From the NCBI RefSeq assembly GCF_009912395.1, contig NZ_WNDO01000008.1, positions 1-64,000 of the forward strand: DNA of 64,000 bases, read 5' to 3'. Position 1 is the stretch's first letter, and the number at the start of each line of letters is the position of its first letter. Shown one piece after another: positions 17,629 through 26,180 of the stretch. The translations under genes were made by a program, and so were the position numbers. The stretch comes from Luteibacter sp. GTDB lineage: Bacteria; Pseudomonadota; Gammaproteobacteria; Xanthomonadales; Rhodanobacteraceae. The notes under the pieces are model-generated. The model made no database searches and was not told the origin of the DNA. It worked only from the letters and a program-made list of their open reading frames with translations.

Positions 17629-18612
17629 TCAAGAACTCTGACGATGGACGAAAGGGTGCTTTAACGGCGCTCTGGCACCGACCAACAAGGCTCCAGTGAG
17701 CATCAGGGCAAGGATCGCCTCGATCTGGATGGTCGCGGGATCCGCCCGCAGAGAGGGATTTGCGATGGCGGCACTGATGGCGAGAGCGACACTCGCCGCC
17801 ATGCCGCCGATAGCCGTGCCATGCCATCCGTGCCGCCACGTCATGGTGAGGACCGGACCAATCAGGGCCAGGCGAGCGACTTGGCGCATAAGGTCATCGT
17901 TGCTCATGGCTGCCATGGCGGTTATCGCGGCAAGCGATGGCAGCATCCACCAGAGCACGTCACGAAGAAGGAGGCTGTGCCAAACATGAGAGAAACGTAG
18001 CGTTTCGTCTTCAATCCTGAGGAATCGCTCCCGCAATGCAAGAATGGCCGGCGCCAAAGTTAACGAGCCGAGGTACGAGCCCAACGTATGTGCAAGGAGG
18101 TATCCGGGCCAACCGGTATTCGGATCGGGCCAGGTTCCGGTCGACGAATGGAGGATCGCAGGGATGATGGAGAGGACGCTTGCGATGGCGGTGATGATCG
18201 CGGTGCCTAGCGCAGCGAGGAAGATAAGCGGCATCCGGATACGGCCCTCTGAATCAAGGACGGACCAGTGTTGTCGCAGGGGCTTCATCACGATCATCCA
18301 TAACACCACCATCGGAACGGCTTCGGCGATTGACCAATAGATGCCAAATTTATCCACGGACAGCAGGGCCACTTCTGCGAGCGGCACGAACTCGCCAAGC
18401 GCAAGCGCAGGCCAGTAGCGTATGGGTAGCAGCAGGAGGCAACTCAGGCGGAGGCCCGCCGTGAGCGCCCATTGAGGAAAGGATAGGTAGTGCGCCAGCT
18501 CGTAGCAGCCCGCATAAGCCGCTGCAATGGCGACATGCTGACCCCATTTGTCCCAGGGCGTGGCGCGTTGCGTCGTATCAATCCCCCCGAATCCTTTCAC
18601 GCCCTCTCCCAA
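17629..18612 (-). CDS. MASE1 domain membrane protein lacking an output domain
   Basis: This 327-residue protein consists of eight or so membrane helices. Conserved MASE1 features are visible: the early block WALTAGLRLSCLLLLPIRYWPALALGE (checked at residues 48-74; quoted here only to show the family) and the later region near residues 170-190 (HTLGSYLGSLTLAPAIL). MASE1 is the membrane sensor usually fused to a histidine kinase, GGDEF or PAS-kinase module. Here the protein ends about 20 residues after the last helix, and nothing following on the minus strand encodes a kinase or cyclase. It is either a free-standing sensor that works with a separate partner or a remnant after loss of its output domain. 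Its 3' neighbour is the convergent secreted gene. Confidence 0.75.
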   Translation of the reverse strand: MGEGVKGFGGIDTTQRATPWDKWGQHVAIAAAYAGCYELAHYLSFPQWALTAGLRLSCLLLLPIRYWPALALGEFVPLAEVALLSVDKFGIYWSIAEAVPMVVLWMIVMKPLRQHWSVLDSEGRIRMPLIFLAALGTAIITAIASVLSIIPAILHSSTGTWPDPNTGWPGYLLAHTLGSYLGSLTLAPAILALRERFLRIEDETLRFSHVWHSLLLRDVLWWMLPSLAAITAMAAMSNDDLMRQVARLALIGPVLTMTWRHGWHGTAIGGMAASVALAISAAIANPSLRADPATIQIEAILALMLTGALLVGARAPLKHPFVHRQSS

Positions 18613-18736
18613 GTCGTGTTTTCAAGATTATCGCCTAAGCATGCCACGAATGGATTGGCGATTTGAACGAGTCGAGGAGAGGTGGGCCTCGGCCGGATCA
18701 GGTTTGCCGAAATTGCGTCGTGACGGGCCCGACTCT

Positions 18737-18805
18737 TGTAGGAGCGCGCTTGCGCGCGATGCCGGGTTGCCGCGAGCACCCATCGCGCGCAAGCGCGCTC
18801 CTACA
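18737..18805. repeat. Inverted pair of a 24-bp REP element
   Basis: The 24-bp element tgtaggagcgcgcttgcgcg (+cgat) occurs at 18737-18760. Its exact reverse complement is at 18782-18805, 21 bp away, so the pair can form a long hairpin. Each element is itself palindromic inside (gcgcgc-tt-gcgcgc). A third, identical copy is at 62711-62734. This is the pattern of REP sequences found between genes in Pseudomonas, Xanthomonas and relatives, spread by REP-associated transposases. Confidence 0.85.
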
Positions 18806-18833
18806 GTGGGTGTGTCACTCATGGTGGATGCTC

Positions 18834-19814
18834 TCATCCCAGCCATTCGTCCGTGTACGCATAACGCGTCGGTCGCAACGACATGTATTGCGCGACACGC
18901 GGTCGCCGCGCGCGATTGGGGCTGCTTCCGTGCGGCAGCAGGTGATGCCAGATGATCATGTCACCGCGCTTTGCAGCGATGGGCGTCATGGTCAGGGTGC
19001 GTCGTGCGTGATCCTGTGGGCTCACGTCGCGGGGCACGGTGGTGAACCAGTCCTTGAGCGTGCGATGGAATCCCGGCACGCAACTGAACGCGCCTTGGTC
19101 TTCGTCGACATCCGCGAGGTAGATGATGCCCTGGACATCGAGCAGGTGCGGTTCGGCGAGCGTGGCATCCCAATGCAGGTGTGGGCCGGGGAAGGGCCAA
19201 TGCTCGTGCTCTGGCGGATTGAGTCCGCCCTGGTCGATGGTGACCCAGAGATCGTCGCGTCCCCATAGCTGGGCGAAGGCCTTGTGGATGCGTGGCGCGA
19301 AGCGGTTGGCGACCAGCGCGGGATGCCGTAGCAGGGGTACCCAGATGGAATGCCCGAGCGATTCGCGGTACCAGGTGTCCGGATCGTCGCGGCGCATGCC
19401 CAGGTGATCGTAGATCGCCAGCTCGGCGGCTTCCGCGGCGTGCGGCGCGATGGCGTTGCGCAGGATGACGTAGCCGTGTTCGTCCCAATGGGCGAGATCG
19501 TCGGCACTCAGGCCGTCGACGTGATCGAGATCGCCGACTTCGGCACCGACGGCGTCGCCTGCCATGGCACGACGTAGTCGATCCAGCGAGGCCTCGGTCG
19601 GTTCGCCTTGGGCCCGCACCCAGGCTTCGAACGCGTCGAAGTCCGGTCGGTCGTGATGCAGGTAGCGCAGGGTTTCCAACACGTTGAGGCGCAGGCCGGC
19701 GAGCAGGGCCTTCTCGACATCCCGGGGTAGCGGCGCGACGGTGCCTGGTTCACGCTGGCAGGCCCAATAGGTACGCAGTTCCTTGATGTCGAGGCTCGTC
19801 GTCATGTCGATCAT
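18834..19814 (-). CDS. Phytanoyl-CoA dioxygenase (PhyH) family protein
   Basis: The start at 19814 follows a GGGGGAC ribosome site; the frame upstream to 19958 is not coding. This 326-residue protein is a double-stranded beta-helix Fe(II)/2-oxoglutarate oxygenase of the PhyH family. The iron-binding triad is H214, D216 (HWD) and a distal H295 (LLPHG). R306 is placed to bind the 2-oxoglutarate carboxylate. It hydroxylates an unknown substrate in the cytoplasm; family members act on fatty acyl-CoAs, ectoine, or natural products. An N-terminal helical extension of about 95 residues precedes the core. It lies 76 bp downstream of the kinase gene on the same strand but with its own ribosome site. 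Confidence 0.85.
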   Translation of the reverse strand: MIDMTTSLDIKELRTYWACQREPGTVAPLPRDVEKALLAGLRLNVLETLRYLHHDRPDFDAFEAWVRAQGEPTEASLDRLRRAMAGDAVGAEVGDLDHVDGLSADDLAHWDEHGYVILRNAIAPHAAEAAELAIYDHLGMRRDDPDTWYRESLGHSIWVPLLRHPALVANRFAPRIHKAFAQLWGRDDLWVTIDQGGLNPPEHEHWPFPGPHLHWDATLAEPHLLDVQGIIYLADVDEDQGAFSCVPGFHRTLKDWFTTVPRDVSPQDHARRTLTMTPIAAKRGDMIIWHHLLPHGSSPNRARRPRVAQYMSLRPTRYAYTDEWLG

Positions 19815-19890
19815 CGTGTCCCCCCGACACGTCGATAGCGGTTTGCGCCGGATCATGGAGCGTTTCGGGTAGGTAGGGAAGGGGCGGTCG

Positions 19891-21507
19891 CTACGCCGGC
19901 ATGTCCAGCGACAGGGATACGCCCTGGCCGGGTGCGGTGGTGCGCTGGAAGGCGCCATTCAGTCGCGTCGCGCGTGCCCGGAGGCTCGCCAGGCCGGCGC
20001 CGGTCGTCTTGCGGCCCTCATCGAAGCCAACACCATCGTCGGATACCGCGATGCGCAGCCGTCCACGGTCGCAGACGATGGCCGTCGTGGCGTGTCGTGC
20101 GCGGCTGTGCTTGAGCACGTTGGTCAGGGCTTCCTGGAGAAAACGCATCAGGTCGAGGCTGCGTGCCGGGCCGAGGTAGAGGCCATCGAGCCCGTCCAGT
20201 TGCCATTGGCTGTCGATGTTCGCCAGCTCCAGGCGCTGGTCCCAGCGGTGGCGGAAGGTCGCCATGAAGCTGGCAAGGTCCGTGGCTTGTTCGTAGGTGG
20301 TGGTATCCACGATCAGGCGAAGGTCGTCGCGCAACTCCCGCAGCACGGCGATGGTGTGTTCGCCCACGGGCGAGGGAGGCGCGCGTTCCAGCGACGTGAT
20401 CGCGCCAACCAGGCTTCCGCCGAAGCCATCGTGCAGGTCGCGGACAAGGTTCAGCCGCTCGCCGATGCGCAGGTTTTCGATGGCCAGCGAGTGTTCGCGC
20501 GTGAGGGTGTCGCCCAGTTGGCGAGTGGCCGCATCGACTTCCTGCTTCAGCTCCAGGTTGAACCCTTCCACGCGGCGCATCGCCACGGCGAAGCGATAGG
20601 CGAGGGCGAAGCCCATGCCGACGACGGTCAGTGGGGAGGTCACGGCCAGCAGGTAGCGGTCGCTGCGGATGACGCCGTAGTACAGGAGGAAATCGTGTAT
20701 GGACACCAGCAACGGAATCATCAGGCAGGCGGACAGCACGAGATGATCCGTGCGTCGCTTGTGTACGGCATGCCAGGCGAAGCCGAACGTCGCCGCGTAG
20801 TAGATCAGGCCACCCACCGCGAACCACCAGCCTCGATGGATGCCCGAGGGCGTGGGCGCCACGATCACGGCGGCAAAGGACACGAGGTTGATCGCCAGCA
20901 GCCCCCACTCCACGCGCGGCCAGCGGCGATCGACATAGCGCAGCAGGAACACCGCGAAGCTGCTTCCCGCCGCAAGATAGGCGGCCGCATTGACGGCTTC
21001 CCAGGCATCGGTGCTCGGCAGGGGCCAGATGCTTTCGGCGGTATAGTTCAGGCCATAGACGAAGGAAAGTAGCGTACTCAGCGCATACCAGCCGTAGCTG
21101 CTGTCCTTGCGGCGCAGCAGCCAGATGATGCCGAACAGGCCGCCGAACACCAGGGTCACCATCTGGTCGAGCATCTGCAGGTCGTAGCGCCACCGCACCC
21201 CGTCCAGAAAGCGGGGATGCACCACCGCCGGATCGCCCACTTCCACGGTGCCGAAACCGGGCTGGTAGGCGGCCAGTCCCGACACCCGTACCAGCAAGGT
21301 GTTGCGTCCCTGCCGGAGCAAGGGCTTGTCGAGCAGGAAGTAGCGGGGCTTCGTCCAGCTTCGCGACAACGGCTCCACCAACTGCGGATCGCGATACACC
21401 AGGCTGCCGTTGACGTACATGGCGCTGGCCAGGCTCACGTAGTTCACCAGCAGGGCCGTGGGGCGGTCGGTGTTGTCTTGGTCCCAGTGCAGGCGATACC
21501 AGACCAC
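19891..21507 (-). CDS. Sensor histidine kinase, 7TMR-DISM type, NarL-like (interrupted near its start)
   Basis: The intact body of 538 codons, read from GTG 21507, has an N-terminal extracytoplasmic beta domain (DISM-like jelly-roll with VNG and DNTDRP-type loops), then seven or so membrane helices (about residues 115-310), a coiled linker, a HisKA_3 dimerisation box with phospho-accepting H359 (RDLHDGFGGSL), and a HATPase domain (EALTNVLKHS; DDGVGF; GAGLASL). It should phosphorylate the NarL-type regulator encoded just upstream. The same frame actually extends 204 bases further to an ATG (21711) that overlaps the regulator stop, but codon 7 there is TGA. The signal peptide is therefore cut off: either internal GTG initiation occurs, or this gene is damaged. 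Confidence 0.78.
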   Translation of the reverse strand: MVWYRLHWDQDNTDRPTALLVNYVSLASAMYVNGSLVYRDPQLVEPLSRSWTKPRYFLLDKPLLRQGRNTLLVRVSGLAAYQPGFGTVEVGDPAVVHPRFLDGVRWRYDLQMLDQMVTLVFGGLFGIIWLLRRKDSSYGWYALSTLLSFVYGLNYTAESIWPLPSTDAWEAVNAAAYLAAGSSFAVFLLRYVDRRWPRVEWGLLAINLVSFAAVIVAPTPSGIHRGWWFAVGGLIYYAATFGFAWHAVHKRRTDHLVLSACLMIPLLVSIHDFLLYYGVIRSDRYLLAVTSPLTVVGMGFALAYRFAVAMRRVEGFNLELKQEVDAATRQLGDTLTREHSLAIENLRIGERLNLVRDLHDGFGGSLVGAITSLERAPPSPVGEHTIAVLRELRDDLRLIVDTTTYEQATDLASFMATFRHRWDQRLELANIDSQWQLDGLDGLYLGPARSLDLMRFLQEALTNVLKHSRARHATTAIVCDRGRLRIAVSDDGVGFDEGRKTTGAGLASLRARATRLNGAFQRTTAPGQGVSLSLDMPA

Positions 21508-21690
21508 GCCGCTGTGCGCGGGCCAGCGGGCATCCCAGAAGTCGATCAGGCTGACCGATGTCCAGCCATTGTCCGGCGGCGTGGTGGCGTTCCAGTCGGC
21601 CGGCGCCGCTTCGGCAGCCGTGATCTCGACGAAGGCCGCGCTATTTGCCGAGGCCGGTGTGCTGAATAGAGCCGCCAGCGCGACGAAAAG

Positions 21691-21711
21691 TCACGCGGCC
21701 AACCACTTCAT
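21691..21711 (-). other. In-frame TGA in the signal peptide of the sensor kinase
   Basis: From ATG 21711 (sharing one base with the regulator stop, TGATG) the frame reads MKWLAA, then TGA at 21693-21691, then LFVALAALFSTPASA and on into the kinase without another stop. The residues around the stop form a perfect Sec signal peptide if TGA replaces TGG (Trp). This is either a nonsense mutation, a sequencing error, or an extremely unusual recoding. There is no SECIS-like hairpin immediately after it that I can see. Confidence 0.8.
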
Positions 21712-22376
21712 CAGTTCAGCCATCCCATGGCCTTGGCTTCAAACACCGCGGCGGTGCGCGAGCCTACGGAGAGCTTGCGGTAGATCTTCTTGGTGTAGTC
21801 CTCGATGGTGAAACGGGACAGCGAAGTAAGTTTCGCGATCTCGCGATTGCTGTAGCCGCGCGCCACCAGGCGGAGGATTTCCGCTTCACGGTCGGACAAC
21901 GCCGTTTTGCGGGGCGCTTCCGGTGCCGGTTCGTGTTCCTCGGGCAACAGCGCGAGAATGCGTTTGGCCACGAACGGGTCGATCAAGGCGCCGCCGCGCT
22001 TGATGCTCTGTAGCGACAGCAGTAACTCGCTATCGTCGCGCTCCTTGAGGAGATAACCCGCCGCGCCGGCTCGTAGTGCCGCCAGCACGGTGTCTTCGGC
22101 GCCGTAGGCGGAGACGACCACGGTGGTCACCTGCGGATGGTGGTGTTGCAGCCATGCGATCAGGTCCACGCCATTGCCGTCGGGAAGGCCGATGTCCACC
22201 AGCGCGAGCCCGTCCCTTGAGCCGTCGAACTGTGCCCTGGCGCTGGCGATGTCCTCCGCCAGGGTGAGGCTGGCGTCGCCGCCAAGCACCTCACGGAGCA
22301 GCCCTGACAGGCGCTCCCGTACGACGGGATCGTCGTCGACGACCCACGCCCGCTTCTCGTGCACGGACTCTTCCAC
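21711..22376 (-). CDS. LuxR/NarL-type response regulator
   Basis: This 221-residue protein has a receiver domain (residues about 8-125) with the acidic pocket VVDDD near 12-16, phospho-acceptor D61 in LVDIGLPDG, and the conserved K111. A LuxR-type helix-turn-helix (about 158-215; LSDREAEILRLVARGYSNREIAKLT) follows. It acts as the partner of the sensor kinase encoded downstream; the ATG of the kinase overlaps this stop by one base. The target genes are unknown. Upstream is a 236-bp divergent spacer with the NTF2-like gene, so it may control that gene. Confidence 0.9.
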   Translation of the reverse strand: MEESVHEKRAWVVDDDPVVRERLSGLLREVLGGDASLTLAEDIASARAQFDGSRDGLALVDIGLPDGNGVDLIAWLQHHHPQVTTVVVSAYGAEDTVLAALRAGAAGYLLKERDDSELLLSLQSIKRGGALIDPFVAKRILALLPEEHEPAPEAPRKTALSDREAEILRLVARGYSNREIAKLTSLSRFTIEDYTKKIYRKLSVGSRTAAVFEAKAMGWLN

Positions 22377-22612
22377 GGGTTACCGCCCCCAGGCGTTCTG
22401 CCAAACCGGCGTTATTATGCGTCCTCCGGCTTTTCCATGCCTATGTTGCCGTGCCCGAGCCGCTGTGTCGCGGACCGTGCCCGTATTCGGATGAACCTGT
22501 CGCGTGCATGGTTGCCTGTTTCATTCATGGCGATGACAGTGGTCGTTCCATGCAAGCCGTCGAGGGAGGATGCGTTTCATCATCGCGCACCGACACGAGG
22601 CGCTCATCGAAC

Positions 22613-23077
22613 ATGAAATTGCGAAACGTTTTTTTGTCTGCCGCCGTTTTCCTTGGCTTCGCAGGCATGGCCCATGCCGCTACCGCGGAAGCGGATGCGC
22701 TGAAGACCGTGAATGATTTCCTCCAGGACATCACCCGGCGCGACAAGGCCGCCATGCTGGCCTCTGCCGTTCCGCACATGGAAATCCTCAGCGCGCGAAA
22801 GAGCGCCGAAGGTGGATTGCGCCGCCTGACGATCGAGCAACTCGTGGATCTGATCGCGGCACAGCCGCCGGGCAAGATGGTGCAGACGCTGCACAACCCC
22901 ATCGTCCATGTCGATAACGACCTGGCGGTGGTCTGGTCGCCTTACACCTGGACACTCGACGGGCACTTCAGCCACTGTGCCTCGGAGTCGTTCAATCTGC
23001 TCAAGCTCAACGGCAAGTGGGTGATGGTCAGCGTGGTGGATACCGCGCGCGACGACGAGAAAACCTGCTCCGGCTGA
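22613..23077 (+). CDS. Secreted NTF2/SnoaL-like protein
   Basis: The start at 22613 begins a 154-residue product with a Sec signal peptide (residues 1-22, ending AHAA). The mature part matches the SnoaL/DUF4440 style: a helical start (ALKTVNDFLQDITRRDKAAML), then curved beta strands (LAVVWSPYTWTLDG; FNLLKLNGKWVMVSVVDT). Such cone-shaped domains bind small ligands or are enzymes; no catalytic residues can be assigned here. It has a single Cys near the end and one in HCASES. It sits alone, facing PdeM, and is divergent from the response regulator. Confidence 0.7.
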   Translation: MKLRNVFLSAAVFLGFAGMAHAATAEADALKTVNDFLQDITRRDKAAMLASAVPHMEILSARKSAEGGLRRLTIEQLVDLIAAQPPGKMVQTLHNPIVHVDNDLAVVWSPYTWTLDGHFSHCASESFNLLKLNGKWVMVSVVDTARDDEKTCSG

Positions 23078-23097
23078 CGTGCCGCCAGTACTTCGCC

Positions 23098-23742
23098 TCA
23101 TCCAAGCCGAATCAATCCAGCCGGTGTGACCGCGATTAGGGCCTGCCCCTCCGAGGGGGCCATGATCCTGAGCCCGGTCATGCTGCCGAAGGCCGGCAAC
23201 ATGCCGAGCGACGGGCCGAAGACGAAGGCGGGCAAACGGTGCTTGCGCCATCCATCGCGCACGACGACGCCGGGATGGACGTGGCCCGACAGCACGTAGC
23301 CACGCGGATCGGGCTCCGGATGATGGGACAGGACAAAGGGCGGCTCCATCACGGGCTCCGGCATCGTGGCCAGGTCGAGCGTACGCGCGTCGAAGTGGCG
23401 GTCGTGATTGCCTTCGACCAGCAGCATGTCGGTGTCCCCATGGCGATGGCGCCATGATCGGAAGGCGTCCACCCAGCCGCTTCGGTCCGTCGCTTCGCCA
23501 TGGGCCAGGTCGCCGAGGATCACCAGCCGTCGTGGCGATAGCTCACGGATGAGCGTGTCGAGCCGCTCGATATCGGTATCGGAGTCCCCGCTGGGCACGG
23601 CGATGCCGGCGCGGCGGAAGACACCGCCCTTGCCAAGATGGACATCGGCCACCAAGAGGGTGCCCGTGTCCGGCCGGTAGAGCGCCCGTTGCGCATGGGC
23701 GACCAGGCGTACACCCGCGACCATGACATCCTGGGTCTTCAT
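23098..23742 (-). CDS. pdeM: Ligase-associated DNA damage response endonuclease PdeM
   Basis: This 214-residue metallophosphoesterase has all the motifs of the family: D33-x-H35 (DVHLGK), GD at 77-78, GNHD at 111-114, SHHP at 139-142 and GHVHP at 153-157. PdeM is the nuclease member of the ligase-associated DNA damage response cluster and is thought to process DNA ends together with the helicase and ligase encoded upstream. The ATG at 23742 overlaps the helicase stop (ATGA), so it is the last gene of a four-gene minus-strand operon. The substrate for this member is inferred from the family and its context. Confidence 0.88.
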   Translation of the reverse strand: MKTQDVMVAGVRLVAHAQRALYRPDTGTLLVADVHLGKGGVFRRAGIAVPSGDSDTDIERLDTLIRELSPRRLVILGDLAHGEATDRSGWVDAFRSWRHRHGDTDMLLVEGNHDRHFDARTLDLATMPEPVMEPPFVLSHHPEPDPRGYVLSGHVHPGVVVRDGWRKHRLPAFVFGPSLGMLPAFGSMTGLRIMAPSEGQALIAVTPAGLIRLG

Positions 23743-26180
23743 GTATCCGCCTTCGCTTCAAGGCTGGCCCGCATGCGCTCGACGCGCGAGGTCCAGTCGT
23801 CCGCCGAGATGCCGCTTCGCAATCGCTCCACCCACAGGGGAAACGATAGCGGGGTGAGTCGCGGCGGTTCCTTCCAGGCGATGGCCGATCGTGCCATGCG
23901 TACCAGCACGCGACGCAGCCGGCGTATCTCCAGGTGTAATTCGAGCACCTCGCGGTCGGCTTGCCAGAGTAGCGGGTGGTCTGGGTCGTGCCGACGCAGC
24001 ACGTCGTACAGCAGCCCGCTGGATGCCTGGAGCTGGCGCAGCGTCTTCGAATGCGCGGGATAGCCGTTGAAAACCAGGCCGGCCACGCGGGCGATTTCCC
24101 GGAACTGGCGTCGTGACAGCTCCATCAGGTTGATGCTGGTGACGATATCGGTCGCGAGTCGGTAAGGATGCAGCAAGGTTCGCATCGTCGATGCATCGAG
24201 GGGTGGCAACGTCGCTGCGGTGATCGTCAGCCCGTAGTCGTTCACCGCATAGCCATAGTCCGCCGGATGGATGCGCGACATCCGATAGGCGAGCAGGGCG
24301 GCCATGCCTTCGTGGGCGAGGTGGCCGGCGAAGGGATACAGGAACAGGTACTCGCCTTCGCGGGTGCGGATTAGTTCGCATAGCGTCTCGCCCTCGTTGG
24401 GCACGGCGGACTGCTTGCGCTGTATCGCAAGCAAGGGGGCCAGTCGCTTCATTTCGGGCGATGTGGCAGTTGGCGTCGCCAGTACATGGCGCAGGTGATC
24501 GGACAGTTCCCCCGATAGCGGAAGCCTGCCGCCTTGCCAGCGCGGCACGCCGCCGCGGCGGCTGTTCGTGGCACGCACGTAGGCGGTCATGTCGCGTACG
24601 CGGACCAGCTCAAGGTTGCGTCCGGCAAAGAGGAAGCGGTCGCCCGGCCGCAGGCGGGCGATAAATGATTCCTCGACGCTGCCCAGGCGCGCGCCCTTGA
24701 GGTAGCGCACCTGGAGGCTGCCGTCGGAGGTGATCGTGCCGATGGACAGACGGTGCATGCGGACGACGCGCGGTGAGCTCACCACGTAGCGTCCGTCGTG
24801 GAGCACGAGTTTCCGGTACTCCGGATACGCTGCGAGCGCACTGCTGCCCGTTACCAGAAACCGCAGCGTGGCGTCGAAACGTTCCCTCGGCAACGAGGCG
24901 TAAGGCCACGCGGTGGTGATTTCCACATAGGCTTCGTCGGCGTCGAAGCCGCCGCCAACCGCCAGGGTCGTCAGGTGCTGGGCGAGCACATCGAGACAAC
25001 CCTTGCGTGGATGGCGGGGCTCAAGGTGTCCCTGGCGAAGTGCATCGCGCGTGGCCGCGATATCGGCCAGTTCAAGCAGATGCGTGGGCACGCAAAGGAT
25101 GCGCGACGGTGCACCTGGCTGGTGGCCGCTGCGTCCGGCGCGTTGCAGGAGGCGGGCCACGCTCTTGGGGCTACCGATCTGGATCACCTGCTCGACGCTG
25201 GAAAAATCCACGCCCAGATCGAGGCTGGATGTCGCGACCACGCAGCGGAGCCGGCCTTCGCGAAGCGCCTCCTCGGTGGCGAAGCGCAGCTTCGGGTCGA
25301 TGGAGCCATGATGCAGGGCCAGCGTGGACGGATCGTCGGGCCAGACGGAGGCCAGGGCCTCGTGCCACAGCTCGGCCTGCGAGCGCGTATTGGCGAACAC
25401 GAGGCTGCTGCGGGCCTTCATGAGGGTGTCGAGCACGCGCGGCAACTGCCGCAGGCCCAGGTGGCCCGCCCAGGGAAAATGCTCGCCGACGTCGGGCAGC
25501 GCCGTTTCGATGACGGTTTTCTTGGGAGACGAGGCGCCCACCAGCACACCGCGCGGCGTCAGCGCGGCCAGCGCTTCGTCGAGGTTGCCCAGCGTGGCGG
25601 ACAGGCCCCAGACCCTGGCTTCGGGGCGATAGCGGCGCAGGCGCGCGAGGCCCAACGAGAGTAGGGTGCCGCGTTTGTTGCCGATGAGTTCGTGCCATTC
25701 GTCGACGACGATGCCTTGCAGGTTCGCGAAGCGTTCGGCGGCGTCCGGGTAGCTGAGCAGCAGGGCGAGGCTTTCCGGTGTGGTAACCAGCAACTCGCAG
25801 GCACCACGACGCAGCCGCGCGCGTTCGCCGCTGCCGCTGTCGCCCGTCCGGCGCAGTACGCGCCAGGGCAGGCCCATGGCGTCCACGGCGGCGCCAAGGT
25901 GTTGAGTCGTGTCCGTGGCGAGCGAGCGCAACGGCGTGATCCATAGCAGTTGCAGGCCGGTGGCGGGATGCAGCGCGCCGTGGATCAGCGGCCCGCCAGC
26001 GGCGGCCAGGGTCTTGCCGGTGCCAGTAGGCGCATGGATTAGGCCGTCCTCGCCGGCCGCCCAGTGGCGCCACGCCGCACGCTGGAACGGCGCGGGGCGT
26101 CGGCCCTGCGCCGTGAACCACGCGACGAGGCGCGACTCAGCCCGTCGCCAGCTGGCGGAGGTCGGTGAGATGTTCGGCAT
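23739..26180 (-). CDS. Ligase-associated DNA damage response DEXH helicase (Lhr-like)
   Basis: This 813-residue superfamily 2 helicase contains Walker A APTGTGKT (residues 50-57), DEWH Walker B (160-163), and the second RecA-like lobe with a conserved arginine-rich motif VI (QRAGRSGHQPG). A C-terminal winged-helix/Lhr region follows. It is the short type found with ATP-dependent ligases rather than full Lhr. It unwinds or remodels DNA or RNA:DNA ends during repair. The start overlaps the ligase stop by 44 bp and the end overlaps PdeM by 4 bp, which supports one operon with coordinated synthesis. No Cys-rich domain is present. Confidence 0.88.
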   Translation of the reverse strand: MPNISPTSASWRRAESRLVAWFTAQGRRPAPFQRAAWRHWAAGEDGLIHAPTGTGKTLAAAGGPLIHGALHPATGLQLLWITPLRSLATDTTQHLGAAVDAMGLPWRVLRRTGDSGSGERARLRRGACELLVTTPESLALLLSYPDAAERFANLQGIVVDEWHELIGNKRGTLLSLGLARLRRYRPEARVWGLSATLGNLDEALAALTPRGVLVGASSPKKTVIETALPDVGEHFPWAGHLGLRQLPRVLDTLMKARSSLVFANTRSQAELWHEALASVWPDDPSTLALHHGSIDPKLRFATEEALREGRLRCVVATSSLDLGVDFSSVEQVIQIGSPKSVARLLQRAGRSGHQPGAPSRILCVPTHLLELADIAATRDALRQGHLEPRHPRKGCLDVLAQHLTTLAVGGGFDADEAYVEITTAWPYASLPRERFDATLRFLVTGSSALAAYPEYRKLVLHDGRYVVSSPRVVRMHRLSIGTITSDGSLQVRYLKGARLGSVEESFIARLRPGDRFLFAGRNLELVRVRDMTAYVRATNSRRGGVPRWQGGRLPLSGELSDHLRHVLATPTATSPEMKRLAPLLAIQRKQSAVPNEGETLCELIRTREGEYLFLYPFAGHLAHEGMAALLAYRMSRIHPADYGYAVNDYGLTITAATLPPLDASTMRTLLHPYRLATDIVTSINLMELSRRQFREIARVAGLVFNGYPAHSKTLRQLQASSGLLYDVLRRHDPDHPLLWQADREVLELHLEIRRLRRVLVRMARSAIAWKEPPRLTPLSFPLWVERLRSGISADDWTSRVERMRASLEAKADT

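Noticed and set aside
21691-21693. Selenocysteine recoding at the TGA
   Set aside because: The codon lies in a signal peptide where Sec would have no function, tryptophan fits the context, and I saw no SECIS-type hairpin just after it.
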